A stretch of 20,241 nt of DNA from Bacillota bacterium (GTDB taxonomy: Bacteria; Bacillota; Clostridia; Tissierellales; Sedimentibacteraceae). This document shows, piece after piece, positions 1 through 7,924 of this stretch. The notes below the pieces were generated by a model. That model did not search any database. It saw nothing but the letters and a program-made list of their open reading frames with translations, and was not told the DNA's origin. Positions within the stretch are counted from its first letter, which is position 1. The number at the start of each line of letters is the position of its first letter. The position numbers were made by a program, and so were the translations under genes. The DNA lies in contig JARBUP010000015.1 of assembly GCA_029239575.1 (NCBI GenBank), positions 1 through 20,241 of the forward strand, written 5' to 3'.

Positions 1-1
1 A

Positions 2-691
2 CAGTTTATTGATTCAGGTACTCCATCTGAGTATGTAGAAAGCGCTGAAGAAGGAGAACTTGCTGAATTTTCATCAGTAGTATTAAAGGAAACTGAAATT
101 GTATGGACAGATATTTTTGAAGATGAAGGAATGGAATATGAATATCCAACATTAGTACTGTATTCAGGAGCTGTTGATACTGCATGCGGAGCAGCAGATT
201 CATCTTTTGGACCATTTTATTGTAGTGGTGATAATGGAGTTTATATTGATTTAAGTTTTTATGAAGAATTAAAAGAAAAATTTGGAGCACCTGGTGATTT
301 TGCGTTTGCTTATGTTATTGCTCACGAAGTAGGACATCATGTTCAAAATCAATTAGGTATCACGGCCCAAGTAAATAAACTTCGTGGTCAATTAAGTGAA
401 ACAGAATTTAATGAAGTTTCCGTACGTATGGAACTTCAAGCAGATTACTTTGCAGGTGTATGGGCTCATTATGTTGAAAGAACTGATTTGCTAGAAGCAG
501 GAGATATTCAAGAAGCATTAAATGCAGCAAGTGCTGTTGGAGACGACCGTATACAACAAAAATCAATAGGTTATGTTATTCCAGATAAATTTACCCATGG
601 TACTTCTGAACAAAGAATGAGATGGTTTAATAAAGGATATGATACAGGAACATTAAAGGACGGGGATACATTTAATACTAATGATCTATGA
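2..691 (+). CDS. Neutral zinc metallopeptidase (YpfJ / KPN_02809 family), 5' end missing
   Basis: The reading frame is open from base 2 of the window to the TGA at 689-691, so the N-terminus lies outside. The visible 229 residues contain HEVGHH at about 323-340, the HExxH zinc site of this family, followed by an ELQADYFAGVW segment (about 430-465) that supplies the probable third metal-ligand region. The preceding stretch (W-x-DIF, YPTLVLYSGAV, TACG, GPFYC, VYIDLSFY) is the characteristic core of the YpfJ-type neutral zinc metallopeptidases. This family normally has an N-terminal membrane segment, which would be in the missing part. The substrate is unknown; the fold is that of a membrane-anchored or exported peptidase. 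The gene ends at a hairpin shared with the convergent mgtC gene. An ATG at 131 exists but starts inside the conserved domain, so it is not the true start. Confidence 0.88.
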   Translation, partial: QFIDSGTPSEYVESAEEGELAEFSSVVLKETEIVWTDIFEDEGMEYEYPTLVLYSGAVDTACGAADSSFGPFYCSGDNGVYIDLSFYEELKEKFGAPGDFAFAYVIAHEVGHHVQNQLGITAQVNKLRGQLSETEFNEVSVRMELQADYFAGVWAHYVERTDLLEAGDIQEALNAASAVGDDRIQQKSIGYVIPDKFTHGTSEQRMRWFNKGYDTGTLKDGDTFNTNDL

Positions 692-725
692 TTTTATGCT
701 TTGAGAAAACTTAAGTTAAAATTTT

Positions 726-780
726 AAAGTACTTTTATGTTAGTTAATAAATTTAACATAAAAGTACTTTTGTTTTATTT
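726..780. terminator. Bidirectional intrinsic terminator between convergent genes
   Basis: A perfect 17-bp inverted repeat (arms 726-742 and 754-770, 11-nt loop) lies between the stop codons of the peptidase gene and the minus-strand mgtC gene. On the plus strand it is followed by TGTTTTATTT. On the minus strand it is followed by an A/T-rich run containing four Ts. The stem is AT-rich but long, and its placement between convergent genes fits termination in both directions. Confidence 0.8.
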
Positions 781-786
781 ATACTA

Positions 787-1497
787 TTAAAGTTCTTCTA
801 TATGTCTTAACCCTTCAAAAGCGCTTAAACTTTGAATTATTTGCACATGAGAAATACGCTTTTTAAATTGCAGAAACATGATGGCTATAATTCCTTTATC
901 ATCATAATTTCCACTTTTTGTAGTCTCTATATTTTTTATTTTAATGTCGTTTATTTTACAGTATTCTATGAACTCATCAAAAACGTCAATAGATATAAAA
1001 GATGCATAAATATTGATATATGCATTGTTTGAGTTTAAGTAATCATCAAATTTTTTAAAGACTGTCATTATGAGTAAGGTAATTAATCCAACAACTACAG
1101 CTCCTTCATAAAATCCTATTCCTATGGCAAGACCTAAACATGCTGCTGTCCAAAGACCAGCTGCAGTTGTAAGGCCTCTTACTTGATTTCTACTTGTAAC
1201 AATTATAGTTCCTACTCCTAAAAATCCTATGCCACTTATAACCTGGGCACCTAATCTTGACGGATCAGTACCTTCAAACTCATTAAATATATATTGACTT
1301 GTCATCATTACTAATGTTGAACTTACACATACAAGCATGTATGTTCTAAAACCGGCAGGTCGACTTTTTCTGCTTCTTTCAAATCCTAATATTCCTCCGA
1401 TAATTACCGATAAAACAACCCTAAAAGTTATAGATATAATATTTAATTCATATAAATCGACTATCTTAAGCACCGCCTTTACTATGTAATATTGCAA
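787..1497 (-). CDS. MgtC/SapB-family membrane protein
   Basis: This is a polytopic membrane protein of up to 236 residues. The N-terminal 140 residues contain four or more hydrophobic segments and the family signature (GGILGFERSR, RPAGFRTYMLV, GAQVISGIGFLGVGTI, GLTTAAGLWTAACLGLAIG). The last 70 to 75 residues form a soluble, probably ACT-like, domain, as in longer MgtC homologues. MgtC was named for magnesium-limited growth and virulence in Salmonella, where it affects the F-type ATPase; the role of Firmicutes homologues is not established. The start is uncertain. The longest frame starts at TTG (1497), about 10 nt after the predicted transcription start and without a ribosome binding site. 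A Shine-Dalgarno-like AAAGGCGGTG sits inside the frame at 1480-1471, six bases before an ATA codon (1464-1462). The gene stands alone and converges on the peptidase gene. Confidence 0.88.
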   Translation of the reverse strand: MQYYIVKAVLKIVDLYELNIISITFRVVLSVIIGGILGFERSRKSRPAGFRTYMLVCVSSTLVMMTSQYIFNEFEGTDPSRLGAQVISGIGFLGVGTIIVTSRNQVRGLTTAAGLWTAACLGLAIGIGFYEGAVVVGLITLLIMTVFKKFDDYLNSNNAYINIYASFISIDVFDEFIEYCKINDIKIKNIETTKSGNYDDKGIIAIMFLQFKKRISHVQIIQSLSAFEGLRHIEEL

Positions 1498-1513
1498 AAT
1501 AAAATGTTAATAT

Positions 1514-1542
1514 ATAATATCATCATTTATATACATTATCAA
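1514..1542 (-). promoter_or_regulatory. Sigma-A-type promoter of the mgtC gene
   Basis: Reading the minus strand, TTGATA (1542-1537) is separated by 17 bp from TATTAT (1519-1514), and a TGA precedes the -10 to give an extended -10. Both hexamers match consensus at five of six positions. Transcription would start near 1507, only about 10 nt before the TTG codon at 1497. Confidence 0.6.
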
Positions 1543-1598
1543 TATGCCAAAATTATATTAATGTTATTATATATATGTAAAATTCATTTAAGTATGAT

Positions 1599-1616
1599 TT
1601 GTTTTTATAATCACAA
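1599..1616. promoter_or_regulatory. Rex-like operator candidate
   Basis: The 18-bp dyad TTGTTTTTATAATCACAA has outer half-sites TTGT and TCACAA, with the spacing of the Rex (NADH/NAD+-sensing repressor) operator TTGTGAA-N4-TTCACAA. The right half matches at six of seven positions; the left matches only in the outer TTGT. The flanking bases extend the symmetry by one pair (ATTTGT ... ACAAAT). It lies upstream of the -35 of the best promoter for the DUF438/hemerythrin/PAS gene and contains a second TATAAT (1606-1611). The Rex assignment is an inference from pattern matching by eye. Confidence 0.35.
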
Positions 1617-1628
1617 ATTAAATACATG

Positions 1629-1657
1629 TGGACGTAAAATACAAATATGGTTATAAT
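1629..1657 (+). promoter_or_regulatory. Promoter of the DUF438/PAS gene
   Basis: TGGACG (1629-1634, four of six to TTGACA) is separated by 17 bp from a consensus TATAAT (1652-1657). Transcription would start near 1664, and the AAGGAGGA ribosome binding site precedes the ATG at 1688. A second TATAAT at 1606-1611 lacks a convincing -35. Confidence 0.55.
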
Positions 1658-1687
1658 TAGATAGTGTTAATTAACTAAGGAGGATTT

Positions 1688-2872
1688 ATGCAAAATAAAG
1701 AATATAATCAAAAAGTCATAAATTTAATTGAATATGTTAAAGGTCTTCAATTAAAATTAGACGGAAAAGAATTATATATAAATTATAAGGAAGATATAGA
1801 AAATGTAAAACCTCAAGAAGTATTTGAAATTTTCTATAGTCTTTTAGATGAAGGAAGCACACCAGAAGAAATTTTAGTGTTTTTAGATAAAGTAATAAAT
1901 GCTTTTTATAAAAGCTTATTAAATTATGGTTGGGAAAAACCCAAAAATGATGATTTCCTTTTAGATTTATTAAATGAGAACGAGGCTTTAGTTAAAAAGA
2001 CTGATGAAATAAAAATCATAATGAAAGAAACTAATCTTGAATTGAAAAAAGAGAAGCTTCTTCCTAAAATAAAAGAACTCCTTGAATTTAACGATCATTA
2101 TTTAAAAAAGGAAAATATATTATTTCCTTACATGGAAAAAGCTATGACTAAATTTCAAGGTCTATCTATTATGTGGTCTTTGCATGATTTAGTTAGAAAA
2201 GAAATAAAAAACACTATTGAAATATTAAATGATGTAAGCAGTGACGAACAAAGGGTAAATATATCAATTGCTAATTTATTTTTTGGTATTTTAGGAATAA
2301 AGAAAAAAGAAGAGCTTATATTATTTCCTTCAGCTAGTGAAGTTTTATCCGATGATGATTGGTATGAAATGCATAAACAAAGCTTAGAGTATGAATTTCC
2401 ATTTATAAATAAGCATAAAGAATTATTAGAAGAAAAAGTTGATATATTCGAAAACAGTAAGTTTAAAACTGAAACAGGAGAATTAAATTTTGAAGAAATA
2501 CAAATGATATTTAATGCATTACCTGTTGATATGACATTCGTTGATGAAAATAATAAAGTTAGATATTTTACAAGACCAAAGGATAGAATATTTCCTCGTT
2601 CACCTGCAGTGATAGGTAGGGACGTTAAAAATTGTCATCCTCCCCAAAGTGTACATATTGTAGAAGAAATAATAGAAAGTTTTAAAAATAAAGAAGAAAA
2701 TACTGCAAAGTTTTGGATAAATGTAAAAGGTAAATTGATATTGATTCAATATTTTGCTTTAAGAGATAATGATGGAAATTATAAAGGGATTTTAGAAGTT
2801 AGCCAAGATATTACAGAAATAAAAGAATTAAATGGTGAAAGAAGACTTTTAAAATGGTCAAATAATGATTAA
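1688..2872 (+). CDS. DUF438 / hemerythrin-like / PAS sensor protein
   Basis: This cytosolic protein has 394 residues and no membrane segment. Residues 1-75 form a helical DUF438-type domain. Residues about 90-250 resemble a hemerythrin-like HHE bundle, with possible metal ligands H137, E142 and H166 and a glutamate pair at 208-209. Residues about 270-385 form a PAS domain (FNALPVDMTFVDENNKV, RSPAVIGRDVKNCHPP, then DGNYKGILEVSQDITEI). The same domain order occurs in a widespread family of anaerobe proteins of unproven function, probably sensing oxygen, nitric oxide or redox state through iron or a PAS ligand. No output domain is visible, so it would signal by protein contact. In related proteins the helical bundle usually opens with a histidine (HP...EN); here the matching place reads PKNDDF...NEN, so one metal ligand may be missing. 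It has its own promoter and terminator and is therefore monocistronic. The start is set by AAGGAGGA just upstream. Confidence 0.82.
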   Translation: MQNKEYNQKVINLIEYVKGLQLKLDGKELYINYKEDIENVKPQEVFEIFYSLLDEGSTPEEILVFLDKVINAFYKSLLNYGWEKPKNDDFLLDLLNENEALVKKTDEIKIIMKETNLELKKEKLLPKIKELLEFNDHYLKKENILFPYMEKAMTKFQGLSIMWSLHDLVRKEIKNTIEILNDVSSDEQRVNISIANLFFGILGIKKKEELILFPSASEVLSDDDWYEMHKQSLEYEFPFINKHKELLEEKVDIFENSKFKTETGELNFEEIQMIFNALPVDMTFVDENNKVRYFTRPKDRIFPRSPAVIGRDVKNCHPPQSVHIVEEIIESFKNKEENTAKFWINVKGKLILIQYFALRDNDGNYKGILEVSQDITEIKELNGERRLLKWSNND

Positions 2873-2891
2873 ATTAAATATATAAATGTAT

Positions 2892-2930
2892 AATTCAATA
2901 TGGATTTCAATTCATATTGAATTTCTTTTA
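2892..2930 (+). terminator. Intrinsic terminator of the DUF438/PAS gene
   Basis: An 11-bp perfect inverted repeat (2892-2902 with 2913-2923), extendable by a G-U and an A-U pair to a 6-nt loop, is followed by TCTTTTATTT. It begins 20 nt after the stop codon. The longest open frame of polC (from 2886) would read through this hairpin, which argues for the ATG at 2976 as the real polC start. Confidence 0.8.
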
Positions 2931-2945
2931 TTTAAGTGCTATAAT
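2917..2945 (+). promoter_or_regulatory. polC promoter overlapping the upstream terminator
   Basis: TTGAAT (2917-2922) is followed after 17 bp by TGC-TATAAT (the -10 is at 2940-2945), a consensus extended -10. The -35 hexamer lies inside the 3' arm of the preceding terminator hairpin. The predicted start near 2952 gives a leader of about 24 nt with GAGGAGA at 2963-2969. Confidence 0.6.
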
Positions 2946-2975
2946 CATTTGTTAGAAATTTTGAGGAGAAAGTGC

Positions 2976-5900
2976 ATGTTATTTGATAACATATTAAAAG
3001 TTGAAGAAGTTAAAAGCTTACAAAATACTAAGCTTGATAAAATAGAAGTAGTAAAAAATCATAACACTATTAAAGTGTATGCAAATTCAGACATCATAGT
3101 TGATTTTTCTGATATAGAGTATGCAGTTAAGAAAGTGAAAAAGTTCTATAATAATGCTATAAATATTGAAATAATATTTAATTATGATTTTAAAGATAAT
3201 TATATAAATAATAAAGAACAAATAGTAAATAAAGTAATAAATAACTTTTATTATTTTATTAAAAAAAGTTCCGTTGCTCTTTATAAAGCTATTGATAACA
3301 TAATCATTAATTTTAATGATGATGTTTTTTTAATTAAAATAAAAAACAAGCATGTTTTTAATGAATTTAATAAAATAAAAGCAGAAGTAAAATTTAAAAA
3401 AATATTAAAGTCCTATAAATTTTCATATGATATAAAAACTATTTATGAAGAACAAGAAGATGAAGAAGACATTATAATACAAAGACTATTTGATGAAGAG
3501 CTAAAACGAAATGAAGAGCGGGTAAAAAACCAGAATTATGTTGTAGATGATGGCTTTAAAAAACAAAGGTTTAAAAGAAAAGAAATTTTTGATTTTAATT
3601 CTATTCCTATAACTAAAATGTCAGATGTTACAACTGAATCAGGATTAGTTAATGTTAAAGGTAAAATAATTAATATAGATAAAAAAGAACTACGTACCGG
3701 TACTGTTTTAATGTCTATTTCTGCATCTGACTTAACAGATTCCATAAGTGCGAAATATTTCTGTCCAAATAATTTTAACGATGCTGATTTTGAAAAAGGC
3801 AGATATATTCAAATTATAGGCAATGCAGAATTTGATGAATATGAAAAACAATTGGTAATTAAAATTCAAGGCATGCAAATAGTGGAAGAACCATTAAGTA
3901 ATATGGACAATGCAGAAATGAAAAGAGTAGAACTTCATTTGCATACGGGCATGAGCTCCATGGATGGTATAAATAGTTTTAAAGACTATGCAAAAAAAGC
4001 TAAACAATGGGGACATAAAGCTATGGCAATTACCGATCATGGTGTTGTACAAGGCTTCCCTGAAGCAATGGAATGTGCAGATGAAAATTTTAAAATTATT
4101 TATGGAATGGAAGGCTATTTAGTAAATGATGAAATATCAATAGTAAATAACTGTGAAAATATAAAAGTAGACGATGAATTTATTGTTTTTGATATAGAAA
4201 CAACAGGATTTAGTACTATAAAAGATGATATAATTGAAATAGGAGCTGTTAAAATTAAAGGAAGAAAAGTAATAGATAGCTTTTCTACTTTTGTTAGCAT
4301 AAACAGATCCATACCAGATAAAATAATTGAACTTACTTCAATTACTGATGAAATGCTTTTAGGACAACCTGAAATAAAAGAAGCACTTACAAGCTTTTTA
4401 AGCTTTGTTGGTGAAAACGGAGTTTTAGTAGCTCACAATGCTAATTTTGATGTAGGATTTATAAAAGAAAAATTAAAAGTTCATTTTAATAAAGATTATG
4501 ATCCTGCTGTAATTGATACTCTTGATCTTTCAAAAGCTTTAATGAAAAATGTAAAAAATCATAAATTAAATACACTGACTAAAAAACTTGGAATAAAACT
4601 TGAAAATCATCACAGAGCAGTTGATGATGCAAGCGCAACGGCACAGTTATTCATTTATTTATTAAATATTTTATTGGACAGAGAAATAAATGAATTAGAA
4701 AATTTAAATGAAATATTAAAAAATGATGTTGATATAGTTAAACAAATGTATTATCACGTAAATATTTTAGTAAAAAACAATACTGGATTAAAGAATTTGT
4801 ATGAAATGGTTTCTGAATCCCATATTAATAATTTTTACAGAAAACCAAGGATTTTGAAATCAAGGTTAATGGAAAAAAGAGAAGGACTAATAATTGGTAC
4901 TGCATGTGAGGCAGGGGAGTTTTACAGAGCAATAATTAATGGTGCAAATGATGAAAAATTAGAAGAAATAGCAAAATGCTATGATTTCTTAGAAATTCAG
5001 CCTCTTCAAAACAATATGTTTTTAATTAATAATGATAGAGTTGAAGATATAGAAGAATTAAAAAATATAAACAGAAAAATAGTTAGTTTAGGAGAAAAAT
5101 TAAATATACCTGTAGTAGCAACTGGGGACGTTCATTACCTACAAAAGGAAGATGAAATATTTAGAAGAATCCTTATGGCAGGTCAAGGTTTTGAAGATTC
5201 TGAACAACAAGCACCACTTTATTTGATGACAACTGATGAAATGCTTGATAACTTTTCTTATCTTGGACAAGAAAAAGCTTTTGAAGTTGTAGTCGCAAAT
5301 ACAAATTTAATTGCTGATAGTGTTGAGTCCATACTTCCTATACCAAATGGAACATTTCCTCCTATTATTGAAGGAGCAGACGAAGAATTTAGAAATATAG
5401 CTTTATCTACTGCAAAGTCCATATATGGTGATGTGTTACCTGAAATAGTTGAAGAAAGACTTGAAAGAGAATTAAATTCAATTATAAAAAACGGTTATGC
5501 TGTAATGTATATAATTGCTCAAAAACTTGTTAAAAAATCTAATGAAGACGGATATTTAGTAGGTTCTAGGGGCTCAGTTGGATCATCATTTGCTGCTACG
5601 ATGAGCGGTATTACAGAAGTTAACCCTCTTGTACCTCACTATGTATGTCCTAATTGTAAATATTCTGAATTTATAAATGATGGTTCATATGGTTCAGGAT
5701 ATGACCTTCCAGATAAAATTTGTCCTAATTGCAGTTCAAATCTTAGAAAAGATGGGCATGATATTCCGTTTGAAGTTTTTCTTGGATTTAATGGTGATAA
5801 GGAACCTGATATAGACTTAAATTTTGCAGGTGAAGAACAATCAGTATGTATGAAATACGCAGAAGAACTTTTTGGTGAAGGAAAAGTTTTTAGAGCAGGT

Positions 5901-7232
5901 ACTATAGGTACTATTGCTGATAAAACAGCATATGGTTTTGTTAAAAATTATTTTGAGGATAAGGGCGAATCAAAAAGAAGAGCTGAAATTGATAGGCTTA
6001 TTCAGGGATGTCTTGGAGTTAAAAGAACTTCAGGCCAACATCCTGGGGGAATAATGATTGTGCCTAAAAATAAGGATATACATGATTTTACACCTGTTCA
6101 GTATCCTGCTAATAATGATAAATCAGGAACAATAACTACTCACTTTGATTATCATTCTATTTCAGGTCGTATTTTAAAGCTTGACCTCTTAGGTCATGAT
6201 ACACCAAGTATTATTAGACAACTTGAAGAATTAACTGGTGTCAATAAAGAAGATATACCGTTAGATGATGTAGATACAATGAAAATTTTTAACTCCACAG
6301 ATATTTTGGGAATAAATCTTGATGAAATAAACTGTGAAACAGGAACTTTAGCTATACCCGAATTTGGTACCCCTTTTGTTCGCCAAATGATTAAGGATAC
6401 TGGGCCAAAATGTTTTGCAGATTTAGTGCGTATAAGCGGCCTTTCCCATGGAACAGATGTTTGGATTAACAATGCTCAAGAAATTATAAGGCAGGGTAAT
6501 ACTGATATAGGTGGAGTTATTTCTACCCGTGATGATATAATGACGTATTTAATTTCAAAAGGAGTGGATAAGAAAAAATCATTTGATATAATGGAACGAG
6601 TAAGAAAAGGTAAAGGCTTAAGAGAAGAAGACGAAGATTGTATGAAAGAAAGTGATGTTCCACAGTGGTACATCGATTCATGTAATACAATAAAATATAT
6701 GTTTCCAAAAGCCCATGCTGTTGCTTATGTTACAATGTCTGTAAAAATAGCTTATTTTAAAGTTCATTATCCAGAAGCTTTTTATGCAACTTATTTTACT
6801 ACTAAAGTTGATGACTTTGATGCAGAATTAATTTGCAAAGGTGAAAATATTGTATTAAAAGCATATAAAGAAATAGAAGAAAAAGGTAATGACAAAACAG
6901 CAAAAGAAAAAAGTGCTCAAACAGTTTTAGAAGTTGCACTTGAAATGTATAAAAGGGGATATAAGTTTTGTAAAGTTGATTTATATAAATCCCATGACAA
7001 AAAGTTTTTGCTCACAAATGAGGGAATACTTCCACCTTTAATAGGTCTTCAAGGCCTTGGAGCAAATGCTGCAGCTAGTATAAAAGCAGAAAGAGAAGTG
7101 AATAAATTTATTTCTATAGAAGATTTAAGTAGAAGAGCTAAAGTAAGTAAAACTGTTATTGAAGTGTTGCAGAACCACGGTTGTTTAAAAAACATGGACA
7201 AAACAAATCAAATTTCAATTTTTAATGTTTAA
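2976..7232 (+). CDS. polC: DNA polymerase III alpha subunit, Gram-positive PolC type
   Basis: PolC is the replicative polymerase of low-GC Gram-positives; it extends DNA at the fork and proofreads. From the ATG at 2976 the protein has 1418 residues, close to the roughly 1440 of Bacillus subtilis PolC. Domain order is as expected: an N-terminal domain; an OB fold (about residues 215-310); a PHP domain starting with VELHLHTGMSSMDG (about 319); an inserted DEDD 3'-5' exonuclease from D406 and E408 (DIETTG) through HNANFD (about 487) to HHRAVDDASATA; the rest of PHP; then the palm. The palm carries the Gram-positive Cys4 zinc element (CPNC ... CPNC, from about 890) and the catalytic aspartates D945 and D947 in EPDIDLNF. 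Helix-hairpin-helix and C-terminal regions follow. GAGGAGA six bases upstream fixes the start. An in-frame ATG at 2886 would add 30 residues encoded by a terminator and promoter, so it is rejected. All key motifs are intact. Confidence 0.97.
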   Translation: MLFDNILKVEEVKSLQNTKLDKIEVVKNHNTIKVYANSDIIVDFSDIEYAVKKVKKFYNNAINIEIIFNYDFKDNYINNKEQIVNKVINNFYYFIKKSSVALYKAIDNIIINFNDDVFLIKIKNKHVFNEFNKIKAEVKFKKILKSYKFSYDIKTIYEEQEDEEDIIIQRLFDEELKRNEERVKNQNYVVDDGFKKQRFKRKEIFDFNSIPITKMSDVTTESGLVNVKGKIINIDKKELRTGTVLMSISASDLTDSISAKYFCPNNFNDADFEKGRYIQIIGNAEFDEYEKQLVIKIQGMQIVEEPLSNMDNAEMKRVELHLHTGMSSMDGINSFKDYAKKAKQWGHKAMAITDHGVVQGFPEAMECADENFKIIYGMEGYLVNDEISIVNNCENIKVDDEFIVFDIETTGFSTIKDDIIEIGAVKIKGRKVIDSFSTFVSINRSIPDKIIELTSITDEMLLGQPEIKEALTSFLSFVGENGVLVAHNANFDVGFIKEKLKVHFNKDYDPAVIDTLDLSKALMKNVKNHKLNTLTKKLGIKLENHHRAVDDASATAQLFIYLLNILLDREINELENLNEILKNDVDIVKQMYYHVNILVKNNTGLKNLYEMVSESHINNFYRKPRILKSRLMEKREGLIIGTACEAGEFYRAIINGANDEKLEEIAKCYDFLEIQPLQNNMFLINNDRVEDIEELKNINRKIVSLGEKLNIPVVATGDVHYLQKEDEIFRRILMAGQGFEDSEQQAPLYLMTTDEMLDNFSYLGQEKAFEVVVANTNLIADSVESILPIPNGTFPPIIEGADEEFRNIALSTAKSIYGDVLPEIVEERLERELNSIIKNGYAVMYIIAQKLVKKSNEDGYLVGSRGSVGSSFAATMSGITEVNPLVPHYVCPNCKYSEFINDGSYGSGYDLPDKICPNCSSNLRKDGHDIPFEVFLGFNGDKEPDIDLNFAGEEQSVCMKYAEELFGEGKVFRAGTIGTIADKTAYGFVKNYFEDKGESKRRAEIDRLIQGCLGVKRTSGQHPGGIMIVPKNKDIHDFTPVQYPANNDKSGTITTHFDYHSISGRILKLDLLGHDTPSIIRQLEELTGVNKEDIPLDDVDTMKIFNSTDILGINLDEINCETGTLAIPEFGTPFVRQMIKDTGPKCFADLVRISGLSHGTDVWINNAQEIIRQGNTDIGGVISTRDDIMTYLISKGVDKKKSFDIMERVRKGKGLREEDEDCMKESDVPQWYIDSCNTIKYMFPKAHAVAYVTMSVKIAYFKVHYPEAFYATYFTTKVDDFDAELICKGENIVLKAYKEIEEKGNDKTAKEKSAQTVLEVALEMYKRGYKFCKVDLYKSHDKKFLLTNEGILPPLIGLQGLGANAAASIKAEREVNKFISIEDLSRRAKVSKTVIEVLQNHGCLKNMDKTNQISIFNV

Positions 7233-7265
7233 GTATAAAAATTGAATAAATTTAATCCAATTCCA

Positions 7266-7288
7266 TATAATAAATTATATTTATTATA
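7266..7288 (+). other. AT-only hairpin after polC
   Basis: A perfect 10-bp inverted repeat made only of A and T (arms 7266-7275 and 7279-7288, 3-nt loop) lies 33 nt after the polC stop. The downstream bases (ATTGTTAATTTT) are T-rich but not a clean tract. It could be a weak terminator of polC; without GC pairs this is uncertain. I see no better polC terminator before the rimP promoter. Confidence 0.35.
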
Positions 7289-7314
7289 ATTGTTAATTTT
7301 ATGTATATTTATGT

Positions 7315-7342
7315 TTGATTTTTAAATTATTTGTGTTATAAT
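7315..7342 (+). promoter_or_regulatory. Promoter of the rimP-nusA-infB operon
   Basis: TTGATT (7315-7320) is followed after 16 bp by TATAAT (7337-7342) with an extended -10 TGT. Transcription would start near 7349 and give a leader of about 95 nt before rimP. Confidence 0.6.
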
Positions 7343-7363
7343 ATATAAAAAGGGTTTTTTGAC

Positions 7364-7394
7364 AGAAAGAGTGGGGTAATTTCCCACTCTTTCT
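7364..7394 (+). promoter_or_regulatory. Leader hairpin upstream of rimP
   Basis: A perfect 12-bp inverted repeat, AGAAAGAGTGGG (7364-7375) with CCCACTCTTTCT (7383-7394), extendable by a G-U pair, lies in the 5' leader about 50 nt before the rimP start. It is followed by AATTGTAAAG and not by a T tract, so it does not look like a plain terminator. Its place at the head of the nusA operon suggests a role in attenuation, processing or mRNA stability; this is inference. Confidence 0.6.
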
Positions 7395-7443
7395 AATTGT
7401 AAAGATAGTGCATAAGCGAGAAGATGAGTTAAAGGAGAAATAT

Positions 7444-7908
7444 ATGAATAAAAAATCTATTGAAGAAACAGTAACTGATATAGTAAATAATATTATAAAA
7501 TCAACAGATTACGAATTAGTAGATGTTGAATATGTTAAAGAGGGACCGTTTAAATATTTAAAGGTATATATAAATAAAGAAGAAGGTATCACAGTTGATG
7601 ATTGTGCTGATATAAGCCGTGCATTAAACAAAAAACTTGATGATATAGATTTTATCAAAGAACAGTATTTCTTAGAAGTTTCTTCTCCTGGTGTTGAAAG
7701 GCCTTTAAAAACTGAAGCAGATTTTGCAAAAAATTTGGATAAATTAGTGGAAGTTAAATTTTATAAACCAATTGACGGTAAAAAGATGGTTACAGGAATC
7801 TTATTAGAAAAAACTGAAACAGCTGTTGTTATTAATGCTGAAAATGAAAAAATTTCTATAGATTTAAAAGATATATCAAAGATAAACAGAGCAATTGAGG
7901 ACTTTTAA
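7444..7908 (+). CDS. rimP: Ribosome maturation factor RimP
   Basis: RimP helps assemble the 30S subunit, acting early on the S12/S19 region. The protein has 154 residues, the usual family length, with an N-terminal alpha/beta domain (EETVTDIV..., YELVDVEYVKEGPFKYLKVYIN), the family motif FLEVSSPGVERPL at about residues 76-88, and a C-terminal small beta-barrel. I chose the ATG at 7444, which has AAAGGAGAA five bases upstream. A GTG at 7408 is in frame but would add 12 residues, has no binding site, and includes the SD region. It is the first gene of the operon, and nusA begins 16 nt after its stop. RimP preceding NusA is the standard arrangement in bacteria. Confidence 0.95.
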   Translation: MNKKSIEETVTDIVNNIIKSTDYELVDVEYVKEGPFKYLKVYINKEEGITVDDCADISRALNKKLDDIDFIKEQYFLEVSSPGVERPLKTEADFAKNLDKLVEVKFYKPIDGKKMVTGILLEKTETAVVINAENEKISIDLKDISKINRAIEDF

Positions 7909-7924
7909 TTAGTGGAGGTTATAA

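Noticed and set aside
832..1032. Plus-strand frame of 66 residues opposite mgtC
   Set aside because: Antisense to the conserved MgtC C-terminal domain, with no ribosome binding site.
2886..2975. Longer PolC reading frame starting at 2886
   Set aside because: The extra 30 codons cover a hairpin terminator and the probable polC promoter; the ATG at 2976 has a proper GAGGAGA site and gives the family length.
7408..7443. GTG start for RimP at 7408
   Set aside because: It lacks a binding site and includes the Shine-Dalgarno of the ATG at 7444; the shorter protein has the normal length.
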